A DNA stretch of 64,000 bases, taken from the NCBI GenBank assembly GCA_002452745.1, contig DKFC01000012.1:62001-126000 (forward strand), given 5' to 3'. Source of the DNA: Firmicutes bacterium UBA6806. GTDB lineage: Bacteria > Bacillota > Clostridia > Peptostreptococcales > Acidaminobacteraceae. Below, piece after piece: positions 32,522 through 42,439 of the stretch. The translations under genes were made by a program, and so were the position numbers. Position 1 is the first letter of the stretch, and each line of letters opens with the position of its first letter. The notes beneath the pieces are model-generated. The model worked only from the letters and a program-made list of their open reading frames with translations, made no database searches and was not told where the DNA came from.

Positions 32522-33691
32522 TTGAAGAAATTCTATAAGCCCTTTTCAATAGCGGTGACGGCATTTGCACTTATTATCTTTGGGAAGACCTTGTCTGCTT
32601 CAGCTGATTTTAGCGGATTGGACATGCTCTACTGGGTGGTGCTCTTGGCGTGCTTTTTTTCTGAATCCAACAACTTGTTTAGCCATAGATTTGTAAAATA
32701 TTCTCTCACAGGCCCGATGACTATATTTTTGGCCTTTTATAAGCCGCTAGAAGTTTGTCTGATGACGATTCTAGTTCTGGAAACATATGCGAGAATTGTC
32801 ATACGAAAACGGGAAGGCAGCAAAATATTCAATGAGAAATGGCTCTTTAATATTTCTCAGTTGGCAATCTTGCTCTTCGGAGTAAGCGAGATTTCAAAGC
32901 AAGTCCCCGTATCAGCTAATTTTGAATTTTTGGTCAACATGGTGCTGGTTCTCTTTGCATATAACATGGTGAACATATTTTTTACGTATACATTTGTGAG
33001 TTTGTACTCCGGTCAAAATCACTTGAAGCAATTAGGCATACGAGATTTCTTCGCCTATACCATTACCTATTGGTTTATTGTAGTCATACTCATCTTTTCC
33101 TATGAGGCCTACGGAATCATAGGTTTGACGGTTTCGCTAGTCTTTATCATGCACACTCAGAGCTCGCTTCTCACTTCGCTGACGTCTAAAGAATTAAATC
33201 AGCGACTGAGTATTGACAAGATGACAAATGCGTACAATCGAAATTACTTCGATGAAATTGTGGAGATGAACCTTTCAAGGGGAAGGGCTTTCACGATTTT
33301 GTTTATAGACCTTGACGATTTTAAGCAGGTAAATGATCAGCATGGTCATGTGGTAGGTGACGGACTTCTCATAGACTTTGTGGCAATCTTAAAGAGCTTG
33401 CTTCGGAAGGAAAACAAAGTATTCCGCTACGGTGGCGATGAGTTTTGCATCATCTTTGACACATCGGAACAAGCAGAAGCGGTCAGGAAAAGGCTTGAAA
33501 ATTTTGTGTTTATGTTTCATACAGAGCCTTGCGAAGACATTATTTATTATCACATATCACTGGGACTTTACGAGTATACTCCTGATAAGAAAATCACTTA
33601 TAATGAATTGATTCATCAGGTTGATCAGAACATGTATGCTGACAAGCGGAAAAAGAAATGTCCAGAAGAAGCTCTTGTAATAGACTTTTAG
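32522..33691 (+). CDS. Membrane-anchored GGDEF diguanylate cyclase
   Basis: A 389-residue protein from TTG 32522, which has AGGTGGT six bases upstream; ATG 32489 would add 11 residues but its site GGAAGGT almost touches it. About six membrane helices fill residues 1-200 with no recognisable extracellular domain, so it is a MASE-like membrane sensor. The GGDEF domain (about 220-385) has MTNAYNRNYFDE, FIDLDDFKQVND, GHVVGDGLL and the active site RYGGDEF, so c-di-GMP synthesis is expected. No RxxD inhibitory site is seen before it (LRKENKVF). It is a second diguanylate cyclase in the window besides the Cache-GGDEF protein. It is a single gene bounded by terminators. Confidence 0.88.
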   Translation: MKKFYKPFSIAVTAFALIIFGKTLSASADFSGLDMLYWVVLLACFFSESNNLFSHRFVKYSLTGPMTIFLAFYKPLEVCLMTILVLETYARIVIRKREGSKIFNEKWLFNISQLAILLFGVSEISKQVPVSANFEFLVNMVLVLFAYNMVNIFFTYTFVSLYSGQNHLKQLGIRDFFAYTITYWFIVVILIFSYEAYGIIGLTVSLVFIMHTQSSLLTSLTSKELNQRLSIDKMTNAYNRNYFDEIVEMNLSRGRAFTILFIDLDDFKQVNDQHGHVVGDGLLIDFVAILKSLLRKENKVFRYGGDEFCIIFDTSEQAEAVRKRLENFVFMFHTEPCEDIIYYHISLGLYEYTPDKKITYNELIHQVDQNMYADKRKKKCPEEALVIDF

Positions 33692-33716
33692 TGGGCATTG
33701 ATGTTATAAGACAAGT

Positions 33717-33766
33717 AAAAAGGGGATGCTGTTTATCTACACATTAGATAAGAGCATCCCCTTTGT
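33717..33766. terminator. Bidirectional terminator between convergent genes
   Basis: AAAGGGGATGCT with AGCATCCCCTTT (33719-33730 with 33753-33764), plus TTATCT/AGATAA inside. It separates the GGDEF gene from the DUF1461 gene. Confidence 0.9.
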
Positions 33767-33771
33767 TTGAT

Positions 33772-34467
33772 TTACTTAATAAACATATGTCGCTCCCTTG
33801 GCCTCAACAGATAGTAGACAGCTAATAAGAGAGCGTTGATGCCAAAGACAGTCCCCAGAAAATAACGGGTAAAGATCATGAAGAACTCAAGGGGCATCAT
33901 CTGAAGGAGTCTATCTTTTGCAGGATTTAGAAGCCAGAGATCATTATAGAACAAAATTTCGTGAAAACGCCTAAAAGCCCAGTCGAAGTCGATTAGATAG
34001 AGCGCAACAAGTAGCAAGAGTGTCACAAGGCTTGCAAGGGCAGTAAGTGGAAGAATTTTAAGCATGTCTCTAAGTGATTTCAGAGAAAATGCAAAGCCAA
34101 GCATCATGAGAGCCAACAGGGAATAGAGCAACTTAAGTCGAACTTTTCTTGCGCTTCGAACGAGAATTTTGATGTCGTTTAAATGCGCCTGTTCTTTCGG
34201 ATTGAAAAATTCAACGCGGTTCTGATCTAAAGTGGCATGAACATGCAAGTCGCCAGAACCATTGTCGATGTATGTGATTAGATTATCGACGACGTTCTCG
34301 AGATCCGCTTGGCTGATGCCTATGGATTCGTGAACCTTAAGTGCTAGAAAATGCTTTATATAAAAGTTCGAATTAAAGGCATAATGGTCGAAAACACTTA
34401 AATAGATTATGGATGATAGTATGATTGAAATTAAGACGAATAAAATGGTTTGAACGAATCGACGCAT
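33772..34467 (-). CDS. DUF1461 integral membrane protein
   Basis: A 231-residue membrane protein with helices at about 5-25, 112-130, 137-160 and 195-220. It matches the Firmicute DUF1461 (TIGR01906) pattern: a first helix, an outside region of about 85 residues with VVDNLITYIDNGSGDL and FFNPKEQAHLNDIKIL, then three helices. Function is unknown in all members. The stretch FFNPKEQAHL is the most conserved part of the family and faces outside, where it may bind a ligand or partner. The gene starts 15 bases after the TraX-like gene, with GGAGCTTCCAC before the ATG, so both share a transcript. Confidence 0.8.
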   Translation of the reverse strand: MRRFVQTILFVLISIILSSIIYLSVFDHYAFNSNFYIKHFLALKVHESIGISQADLENVVDNLITYIDNGSGDLHVHATLDQNRVEFFNPKEQAHLNDIKILVRSARKVRLKLLYSLLALMMLGFAFSLKSLRDMLKILPLTALASLVTLLLLVALYLIDFDWAFRRFHEILFYNDLWLLNPAKDRLLQMMPLEFFMIFTRYFLGTVFGINALLLAVYYLLRPRERHMFIK

Positions 34468-34482
34468 GTGGAAGCTCCTTTA

Positions 34483-35145
34483 TCATGTCAAGAGATAATA
34501 CAAAATCAACAAGTGAAATGGATAAAACATATAGAAGAGGTATTTAAGCCTCCCTCTGTTGCCATCATAGTGTGAAAGCAATGGAAATGCTAGCAGAGAG
34601 GCGTTTTGGACGTATAGTAGCACGTGATTCCAGCTCGGAGAGATATAGAGTATCAAAAGCTGGTAGCAAATCAGGAGTGCAATTGAAAAAGACCATTTTT
34701 TCGTAGGAAAATCTCTAAAATACCTAAAAATGAGGATGAAGCCAATGGCGACAAATGAACCGTCAAAGTGAAAGGCAGTCGAGATAAACCCAGTTCCAAT
34801 TATCGCCAGGAATTTAAGATCTGAGGAAATAGGCGTATCGAGAACCCTGAGTAGTACCAAACCAAGGGCAAGGGTAAAGAGCACATTGTGATAATCGCCT
34901 TTAAAATAAAGTGAATATGGTAGGATGCTTACAACGCCCCAAAACAGCAAACGCCCCAAATATCCAGAAAAAGCATGGGTTTTCTCATAGCCAATGGCAA
35001 TGAAATAGCACATAATGGGCAGTGTAAGCCGCCCAATAATTCTCAAAAAAGGCAGTTCTGGATAGCCTACAGAGCCAATGTGATCTATGACCATGGCGAC
35101 TATGGCAATCAGCTTAATCTGATCAGACGTCAATTTAAATTTCAT
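34483..35145 (-). CDS. TraX-family membrane protein
   Basis: A 220-residue integral membrane protein with about seven helices. The N-terminus LTSDQIKLIAIVAMVIDHIG, followed by RIIGRLTLPIMCYFIAIGYE, is the hallmark of the TraX family, to which the F-plasmid pilin acetylase TraX belongs; chromosomal members are common in Firmicutes and their substrates are unknown. I chose the ATG at 35145, directly before KFKLTSDQIK and preceded by GAGGAA; a longer in-frame reading upstream has no support. Members are thought to be membrane acyltransferases acting outside the cell. It is co-transcribed with the DUF1461 gene and divergent from addB. No conjugation genes are near. Confidence 0.85.
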   Translation of the reverse strand: MKFKLTSDQIKLIAIVAMVIDHIGSVGYPELPFLRIIGRLTLPIMCYFIAIGYEKTHAFSGYLGRLLFWGVVSILPYSLYFKGDYHNVLFTLALGLVLLRVLDTPISSDLKFLAIIGTGFISTAFHFDGSFVAIGFILIFRYFRDFPTKKWSFSIALLICYQLLILYISPSWNHVLLYVQNASLLAFPLLSHYDGNRGRLKYLFYMFYPFHLLILYYLLT

Positions 35146-35293
35146 GGAAATACATTCCTCACAGTTGTATGTCATATACTTGTGGCTATTATAACATAAA
35201 TGTACAAAAGAAGGCGAAGAAACCATCAGAATCCGAAGAATTGTTGTATTCGGACGTTTTGAAATTTATAATAAAGAGTAGGAGGACAGGTGA

Positions 35294-38200
35294 ATGCTTA
35301 GATTATTAATGGGAAAGGCCAAAAGTGGCAAGTCATATACCGTTCATGAGGAGATTGCCGCAGAAATTTCAAAAGGCAATAGCGGCATTATATTGCTTGT
35401 ACCGGAACAGTATACTCTAGAAGCTGAGAAAGCGCTTTTAGCTCAGTTAGACCGACCTGGGATTTTAGGGGTTGAAGTAGTGAGCTTTAAGCGATTGATA
35501 TATAAATTGATGATGGAGACTGAAATGCCTCCATATAAGGAAATAACGACACTTGGCAGGTCGATGATTTTGAGAAAAGTCCTAATGGAAAGTGCAGGAG
35601 ACCTGTCTTATTATCAAGCAGCCAGCCATAAAAGAGGGTTTGTGGATCAATTCAGCGAGTTTTTGGAAGAGATGAAACACGGCCTCATCAGCCTTGAAAA
35701 ACTGAATGAAATCAGGCAGAAAACAGAGACAGAACCTCTATTGACCTATAAACTCGACGATTTGGCAATTTTGATGGATGCTTATGAAAACGCCAAAAGT
35801 GAACGGTATATGGATACCGTTGACACCATTCAATTTGCACTTCAGCAGATGCCACAGGCAAGTCTTGTGAAGAACAGCATGGTCTGGATAGATGGTTTTG
35901 ACAGTTTTTCTAAAATAGAATACAGGATTATAGAAGGTCTTATTGAAAATGCCAAGCACGTATCAGTAACGGTTCCAAACGGCACTCAGTCAGTATTTGA
36001 ACATCCACAGCGCATGGCTATAATGCTCACGCAGGCAGCTACCGCACATCAGATTGAAGTCAAAAATTTTCTTGTGGAAAGGCAAATTGAACAGCGGGCA
36101 ATTGAGTTTTTAAGCGAAGAAATTATGGCCTATCCATATCAGAGGCTCACAGAAGATGCAAGCAGTGTCAGGTTACATGCGGCAAATGATTTGCAGGCAG
36201 AGGTGGAAGCTTGTATTGCACAGATGATTGAGCTTGTAAATGAGCGTGGATATGCCTGGAAGGATATGGCAGTTGTAACCAATGATTTATCTGGATATGA
36301 ATTCACTATTGCCAAACTATTCAAGGAAAATAAACTCCCCTATTTTATAGACCGAAAGTACAATGTTCTATCCCATCCGTTGATTCATTTTATTCTCAAT
36401 GCTCTAAAAGTAATTTCTGAGGGAATCAAACCAGAAGCGGTTCTGGGTACTTTGAAGACAGGATTACTTCCATTTAAAATTGAAGAAATTGCACTTTTTG
36501 AGAACTATATTGTGGAATTTGGGATTAAGGGCAGACAGTTTTTAGAGCCTTTTAAGAAGAATCATAGAGGGACGCAAAGCGAAAATCAGAGGGATGACCG
36601 AGTCTACCCACTTGAAACACTGGAAGATATACGAGTGAAATATCTAGATTGCATGGAACCAATGATGCAACACACAAAGTCAGGCAGACTTAAGGTGAAA
36701 AGTCTCCTAGAGGCGATTTATAACGCTATGGCAAAGAACGCCATGAATGAAACAATTGCATCTGCTGTGGATGTGTTTATGGCAGAAGGATCATATAATC
36801 AAGCACAGGCGTATGCTCAAATATGGAATGTCGTCATGGATACACTGGATCAAACAGCAGAACTTATGGGGGAGGAGGAACTGAACGTTTCAGAGGTGGC
36901 GGATATATTAGATGCTGGGTTTGACCATGCGGAAGTTGGGCTTTTGCCGCTCTTTGAAAATCAAGTGCTCGTGGGCAGTTTGGACAGATCCAAATCCCAT
37001 CCGATTAAGGCCCTTTTTATACTGGGCGTCAACGACGGAATTTTGCCAGAGGCAGGAGGCGACCAGCAGCTAATTTCTGAACACGAAAAGGAATACCTCA
37101 AAGAGTTGGGGTATGACATTCTTCTAGACGGCAGGATGTTTGCGGAGAAGGAAGCTTATAATATCTATCAGGCCATGACAAGGCCTTCATCGTTCCTCTA
37201 TATCAGTTATGCACTTGCAAATAATGAGGGACAGGCTCTAAGGCCTTCTTACCTCGTGCAAAAGATTAAAAAAATTCTACCGAAGTTATGGTTTACGGAG
37301 GAATCTGTAACCCTTAATCCCGAAGTGCTTCCGGTGGCGGTTTCTACCCCCGATGGCGCTTATAGACATCTTGCAAAGGAAATTAGACGGCATACCGATG
37401 GACATGAGCTCCACCCTTGTTGGGAACAAGTGTTTAAATGGCATGTAATCAATCGACCGAGAGAGGCTGCCCTTCTCATGGAGGGGTTGACTTTTAAAAA
37501 TGAAGTTCATCGAATCGAGAATCAGCTGCTCAAATCTGTTTATGAGATACCTGTGAAAACCAGTGTTTCAAGGCTTGAACAGTATATGTGGTGTCCATTT
37601 AAGCACTTTGTATCCTATGGAATTAAACCCAATGAAGTCAAGCCTTATGAAATCACTTATCCTGATGTGGGAACGCTATTCCATGAGTCGCTTGAAAAAT
37701 TTGGAAAGCGAGTTTACGATCAGAGAATCATATGGGAAGAGATGACTCAAGAAGCCTGTTATCAGCTTATTGAAGAAATTATTGATGAAATGGTACTAGA
37801 GCGTGAGGTCTTTGGTTCAAAATATCAGTATCAGTATTTGATTCAAAAATTGAGGCGGGTTTCCAAGAGGGCGATTTGGACGCTCACGAAGCAACTTAAA
37901 CAAGGGGATTTTGTGCCAATGGCTTTTGAAATGGCCTTTTCAGATGAGGGATTTGGAGCACCTCCGATGGTGGTTGAACTCAAAAATGGTGAAAGGCTCA
38001 TGATTCGAGGCGTCATCGACAGAGTAGATTTGTTGAAGACTGAAGCTGGAAACTACGTGAAAATTATAGATTATAAATCAGGGAATACATCCTTATCCAT
38101 CTCGGATATTTATCATGGACTTCAGATGCAGCTCATGGTTTATTTAAAGGCCTGTATTGATAATCCAGACTATTTTAGGATGGAGGCGTTAATGCCAGGA

Positions 38201-38767
38201 GGCGTTTTCTATTTCAAGATTGATGACCCACTGATTCAGAGCACAGATCAGTTGATTGAACTCATAGAGGCGCAGATTGAAAATCGGCTCAAACTGGACG
38301 GTGTGGCCTTGGAGGATCCAATTGTTCTTGAGAAAATTGACAAAACCCTCATGGAGACAGGCAAGTCGTCCGTTATGAAGGTGAGCTATAAGAAGGATGG
38401 CACACTGAGTAAGGACTCAAAAGTTCTGCCGCTTGAAACTTTCTATAGCATGATAGACCACGTTCAAGGCAAAATCAAGGAGATTGGTGAATCCCTTATG
38501 GAGGGACATATTGAACCAAGTCCATGTCAAGTTGATAATAGAACGGCTTGCCAAGCCTGTCACTATCAGTCATTTTGCCAATTTGACATCAAATTTGAGA
38601 ACAATGCTTACCGAAATTTACCCAAACTCTCCCATGACTCAGTCATTGAGCGAATCAAAGAAGGCACAGGAGAGGAATCGAAACAAGATGCAAAAGCAGA
38701 TATAAGAGCAGACACAAAAGAGGGCATACAAGAACACATTCGCATGGAGGAGACTGAGCATGACTAG
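35294..38767 (+). CDS. addB: ATP-dependent helicase/nuclease subunit B
   Basis: A 1157-residue AddB. GKAKSGKS (7-14) is a Walker A loop near the N-terminus. The C-terminal nuclease domain has IIDYKSGN (catalytic Asp and Lys) and the four Cys of the 4Fe-4S cluster: C767 (YMWCPFKHF) and C1086-x2-C1089-x5-C1095, exactly the AddB spacing. With AddA it processes double-strand breaks for RecA loading and degrades foreign linear DNA, stopping at a Chi site. The C-terminal 40 residues are charged and repetitive (KQDAKADIRADTKEG) and look like a flexible tail. GGAGGACAGGTGA precedes the ATG. The 3' end overlaps addA by eight bases, so the two are coupled. Confidence 0.95.
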   Translation: MLRLLMGKAKSGKSYTVHEEIAAEISKGNSGIILLVPEQYTLEAEKALLAQLDRPGILGVEVVSFKRLIYKLMMETEMPPYKEITTLGRSMILRKVLMESAGDLSYYQAASHKRGFVDQFSEFLEEMKHGLISLEKLNEIRQKTETEPLLTYKLDDLAILMDAYENAKSERYMDTVDTIQFALQQMPQASLVKNSMVWIDGFDSFSKIEYRIIEGLIENAKHVSVTVPNGTQSVFEHPQRMAIMLTQAATAHQIEVKNFLVERQIEQRAIEFLSEEIMAYPYQRLTEDASSVRLHAANDLQAEVEACIAQMIELVNERGYAWKDMAVVTNDLSGYEFTIAKLFKENKLPYFIDRKYNVLSHPLIHFILNALKVISEGIKPEAVLGTLKTGLLPFKIEEIALFENYIVEFGIKGRQFLEPFKKNHRGTQSENQRDDRVYPLETLEDIRVKYLDCMEPMMQHTKSGRLKVKSLLEAIYNAMAKNAMNETIASAVDVFMAEGSYNQAQAYAQIWNVVMDTLDQTAELMGEEELNVSEVADILDAGFDHAEVGLLPLFENQVLVGSLDRSKSHPIKALFILGVNDGILPEAGGDQQLISEHEKEYLKELGYDILLDGRMFAEKEAYNIYQAMTRPSSFLYISYALANNEGQALRPSYLVQKIKKILPKLWFTEESVTLNPEVLPVAVSTPDGAYRHLAKEIRRHTDGHELHPCWEQVFKWHVINRPREAALLMEGLTFKNEVHRIENQLLKSVYEIPVKTSVSRLEQYMWCPFKHFVSYGIKPNEVKPYEITYPDVGTLFHESLEKFGKRVYDQRIIWEEMTQEACYQLIEEIIDEMVLEREVFGSKYQYQYLIQKLRRVSKRAIWTLTKQLKQGDFVPMAFEMAFSDEGFGAPPMVVELKNGERLMIRGVIDRVDLLKTEAGNYVKIIDYKSGNTSLSISDIYHGLQMQLMVYLKACIDNPDYFRMEALMPGGVFYFKIDDPLIQSTDQLIELIEAQIENRLKLDGVALEDPIVLEKIDKTLMETGKSSVMKVSYKKDGTLSKDSKVLPLETFYSMIDHVQGKIKEIGESLMEGHIEPSPCQVDNRTACQACHYQSFCQFDIKFENNAYRNLPKLSHDSVIERIKEGTGEESKQDAKADIRADTKEGIQEHIRMEETEHD

Positions 38768-41700
38768 ATGGACGAGAGAACAAGCGGCGGCAATTCAGCT
38801 TAGGGGTGCGGATATTTTGGTATCGGCGGCGGCTGGTTCGGGTAAGACAGCGGTCTTGGTTGAGCGCATTATTCAAATTGTCACAGTGGAGAGAGTGCCC
38901 ATCTTAAACCTCTTAGTGGTCACCTACACAAATGCCGCAGCTGGAGAGATGCGTGAACGGATTGAAGCCGCAATTTCCAGTGCAATTGAAACAGCTGTGG
39001 ATGAGTCTTTAAAAGGTTTCCTCATAGAACAACTTAAAGTTCTGAACAGAGCGAGCATCAAAACTTTTCATGCATTTTGCATGGAAGTGATTAGAGGACA
39101 TTTTCAGAGCATAGGGGTTGACCCCAGTTTTAGGATGCTGAACGAGACTGAGAGAAGTATCTTGATAGAAGAGGCCATAGATGAAACCTTTGAATCATTT
39201 TATGAAAAAGCCTCAGATGCTTTTTTATATCTAGTGGAAGGTTACAGTGGAAATCGAGAAGACCTTAAATTGAGGGAGATGATTAAAGCGGTTTATAGAT
39301 TTGTCCTCAGCCAGCCATACCCAATGAAATGGCTACAAGCACAGATGGAAGCCTATGAAACCGAAGACCATCCCATGAGAACACTCTGGGAACAAACCCT
39401 TCTTGCGCAGATGACTGCTAAAATAGAAGGTGCTTACGAAGTGTTGGAAGAGGCAATGGAAATCTGTTCCATGCCAGGAGGCCCACTGCCTTATTTGGAG
39501 ACTTTAAAATCGGATTATGAAAAGTTTAACGTGCTGGAAGAGGCTGTGGAGAGCGGCAGTTTAAGCAGGGTCGAGGAAGCTATTAAGGGCTTTTCGTTTG
39601 ACCGGATAAAAACCATAAAAAAAGCAGATAGGGAAACCCTAGATGAAGAACTCGTGGAAAGCGTTAAGACTGAGCTTAGAGATAAGCTCATAAAAAAGGG
39701 CGTCTTTGAATCCATTGCCGCGCCTTTTAAAGAAAAGAACTACTTGAGATACATGGCAGAAATTGATAGTCAAAAGGATGCTGTACGTGAAATCATAGAG
39801 TTGACAGGTGCTTTTGAAGCCGCTTTTAAAGAAAAAAAGCAAGCAAAAAATGTTTTGGACTTTAATGACCTCGAACACTTTGCGATTCAGATTTTAGAGG
39901 ATGGGGCAATTGCCAATACCTACAGAAATCAGTTCAAATACATCTTTGTGGATGAATATCAGGATGCCAGTTCAATTCAGGAGACCATTATAGGGCAGAT
40001 TAAAAGCGAAAATAATTTGTTCATGGTGGGAGATGTCAAGCAGAGTATTTATAAGTTCAGATTGGCGGAGCCTGCTATTTTCCTGTCAAAATATAAGTCC
40101 TTTTCAAAATATGATGATGTCTTGCAGGCAGAACAAGTGGAGGATGCACTTGCACTCAACAATTGCCTAAATGGAGCAAGACAGATACGGATAGACCTAA
40201 AGAAAAACTTTAGAACGCGTTCAGATATTTTGGAAACGGTTAACCGATTCTTTGAAAACGTCATGACAGAGAGACTTGGTGAAGTTGCCTATGACGATGC
40301 AGCTCACTTGGTCAGTGGGACTGTCTTTGAAGAGGCAGTTGGAGCAGCGGTGGAAGTAAATGTCATCACAAAGAAGCCTTATGTGACTGAATCCACAGAA
40401 GAGGCCGAGGAAGGCGACGTGGACGTGTCTTCATATGGTGAAGACAATGTGGCTTTGACGCTGGAGATGCTTAAAACTGACGAAGTGGAAGCCAGAAGTA
40501 TTGCCGCAAAGATAAAAGAAGTGGTGGGATCGCCGGTTTATTCGCCTAAAACAGGAGAATGGAGACCGTGCAGATATAAGGATATCGTCATTTTAATCAG
40601 GAGCTTTAGAGCGTGGCAGCAGACATTTGACAGCGTATTTTCTGAAGAGGGAATTCCGTTTTATGCTGAGAGCAATTCAGGGTATTTTGACACCCTTGAA
40701 ATTAGATGGATGATGGACTTTCTAAAGGTAATTGACAATCCCTATCAGGACTTAGAGCTTTTGGCCATTATGCGTTCGCCTATGTTTGGATTTTCAATTG
40801 AAGAATTAATAGAGATAAAAAACAGGGGAATCGAAAAACGATATTTTTATGAAAAGTTAAAGGGAGTCGCAGCAGAAGAATCATCAGAAATCCATTCTGG
40901 AATAATAGAAAGGGAGTCGCTTGAAGTGCGCCTTAAAGCCTTTGTTGATTTGTTGGAGTCCCTGAGGGCTCAGTCTACTTACACGGCCATAGACGAATTG
41001 ATTTTGGAGATTTTTAGGTGTACTAAAATAGACAGATATGTGAGTGTCATGCCAGGGGGGGCCAGTAGACTGGCCAATTTAAACCTACTGGTGGAACGCG
41101 CCACACAATTTAAAAATTCAAAAATAGTAAATTTAACTTTGTTTGTTCAATTTTATGAACAGCTTTCCAAATCAAGTGGGGATATGGGGGTTGCCAGCAG
41201 TATTGCTGAGGCAGATGATGTGGTGAGGCTCATGAGCATCCATAAGTCGAAGGGACTTGAGTTTCCCGTGGTCATGGTGGCTGGACTTGGGAGAAAGTTC
41301 AATCTGATGGATACCCACGGTGACTTGATTTTGCATAAGGAGATGGGCCTTGGTCTTTCATATGTAGATGTTGAAAAAAGGGTTAAATCAAACTCTTTGG
41401 TTCAGTGGGTCATCAAAGAAACCATGAAGACAGAGACACTCTCTGAGGAGATGAGGGTTCTCTATGTTGCACTGACAAGGCCTGTGGATCGAATCTATTT
41501 ATTTGGGACTGTGTCAGATGCGAGCAAGCGTATGGGAAAATGGAAACGGGGTTCAAGTTATTACAATCTCTTTACTGGGATGAACTTCATGGATTGGATT
41601 ATGTGTTCAGATGCCTTTGCGGCCAGAATTATCGAGCCAACAGATTTGATGAATCAAGAAATCAGGCAGATTTCCCAGAGTCAAAGGCGAGTTGAAACAT

Positions 41701-42380
41701 GGCTTAGTTGGCAGGAGATTGAGGCTGACGAAATCAGAGAACTGAAAGAGAGTGCTGTCTTTAAACGTTTTAATCAAATCACTTGGGAACACGAGTTGGA
41801 ATACAAGCCGCAGAAAATATCTGTTACGGAACTAAAGAGACAAAGTCAGATTTTTCATCCACCAGCACTGATTGAAATGCCGGCCTTCATGGCTGGAGAA
41901 GTGACCATGACTGCCGCTGATAGAGGAACAGTCATGCATAAAGTCTTGGAACATTTGGATTTTCACATGTCATATGATGATGATACGCTCAAAATTTTCA
42001 TTGACCAACTGATGGAGAAGCGGTTTTTAACAGAGCAAGAAGTGCGGGGAATTGATCGACGTAAAATCATTCAATTTTTAGAGTCAGATTTGGGTATAAA
42101 ACTAAAAACGACTCGTCATCATAAAGAGACGCCTTTTGTCTTGAATCATGACGGTCAGCTGATACAAGGGGTAATAGACCTGTACTTGGAGACGGAGGAA
42201 GGATTGGTTCTAGTGGACTATAAAACCGACTTTATAGGAAGGGATGAGTTGCAAAAAGTTGCGGATAGGTATAAAATACAACTTGATGCCTATGAAGAGG
42301 CACTTTCTAAAATTTCCGGCAAAGCAGTGATTGAAAAAATGATTGTCTTTTTAAATCACAATTTGTTTTACAGATATTAA
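38760..42380 (+). CDS. addA: ATP-dependent helicase/nuclease subunit A
   Basis: A 1206-residue UvrD-like (SF1A) helicase and nuclease. Walker A is SAAAGSGKTAVL (Lys29-Thr30), motif II is VDEYQDAS, motif III follows at GDVKQSIYKFR, and motif VI is VLYVALTRPVDRIYLFG. The C-terminal RecB-like nuclease domain has AADRGTVMHKVLEHLD and LVDYKTDF. With AddB it unwinds and resects DNA ends. Regions of about 530-580 and 640-700 (many Glu and Asp) vary between species. The start lies inside the end of addB. The next gene, cysQ, begins 60 bases after its stop with no terminator seen, so read-through is possible. Confidence 0.96.
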   Translation: MTRWTREQAAAIQLRGADILVSAAAGSGKTAVLVERIIQIVTVERVPILNLLVVTYTNAAAGEMRERIEAAISSAIETAVDESLKGFLIEQLKVLNRASIKTFHAFCMEVIRGHFQSIGVDPSFRMLNETERSILIEEAIDETFESFYEKASDAFLYLVEGYSGNREDLKLREMIKAVYRFVLSQPYPMKWLQAQMEAYETEDHPMRTLWEQTLLAQMTAKIEGAYEVLEEAMEICSMPGGPLPYLETLKSDYEKFNVLEEAVESGSLSRVEEAIKGFSFDRIKTIKKADRETLDEELVESVKTELRDKLIKKGVFESIAAPFKEKNYLRYMAEIDSQKDAVREIIELTGAFEAAFKEKKQAKNVLDFNDLEHFAIQILEDGAIANTYRNQFKYIFVDEYQDASSIQETIIGQIKSENNLFMVGDVKQSIYKFRLAEPAIFLSKYKSFSKYDDVLQAEQVEDALALNNCLNGARQIRIDLKKNFRTRSDILETVNRFFENVMTERLGEVAYDDAAHLVSGTVFEEAVGAAVEVNVITKKPYVTESTEEAEEGDVDVSSYGEDNVALTLEMLKTDEVEARSIAAKIKEVVGSPVYSPKTGEWRPCRYKDIVILIRSFRAWQQTFDSVFSEEGIPFYAESNSGYFDTLEIRWMMDFLKVIDNPYQDLELLAIMRSPMFGFSIEELIEIKNRGIEKRYFYEKLKGVAAEESSEIHSGIIERESLEVRLKAFVDLLESLRAQSTYTAIDELILEIFRCTKIDRYVSVMPGGASRLANLNLLVERATQFKNSKIVNLTLFVQFYEQLSKSSGDMGVASSIAEADDVVRLMSIHKSKGLEFPVVMVAGLGRKFNLMDTHGDLILHKEMGLGLSYVDVEKRVKSNSLVQWVIKETMKTETLSEEMRVLYVALTRPVDRIYLFGTVSDASKRMGKWKRGSSYYNLFTGMNFMDWIMCSDAFAARIIEPTDLMNQEIRQISQSQRRVETWLSWQEIEADEIRELKESAVFKRFNQITWEHELEYKPQKISVTELKRQSQIFHPPALIEMPAFMAGEVTMTAADRGTVMHKVLEHLDFHMSYDDDTLKIFIDQLMEKRFLTEQEVRGIDRRKIIQFLESDLGIKLKTTRHHKETPFVLNHDGQLIQGVIDLYLETEEGLVLVDYKTDFIGRDELQKVADRYKIQLDAYEEALSKISGKAVIEKMIVFLNHNLFYRY

Positions 42381-42439
42381 CTCGAATGGATTCGGCGTTG
42401 ACAGATGTGGCAAAATCGTTCGAAAAATAGGATGGGCTT

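Noticed and set aside
34483..35145. Conjugative element indicated by TraX
   Set aside because: Chromosomal TraX-family proteins are common in Firmicutes; no other transfer gene is present.
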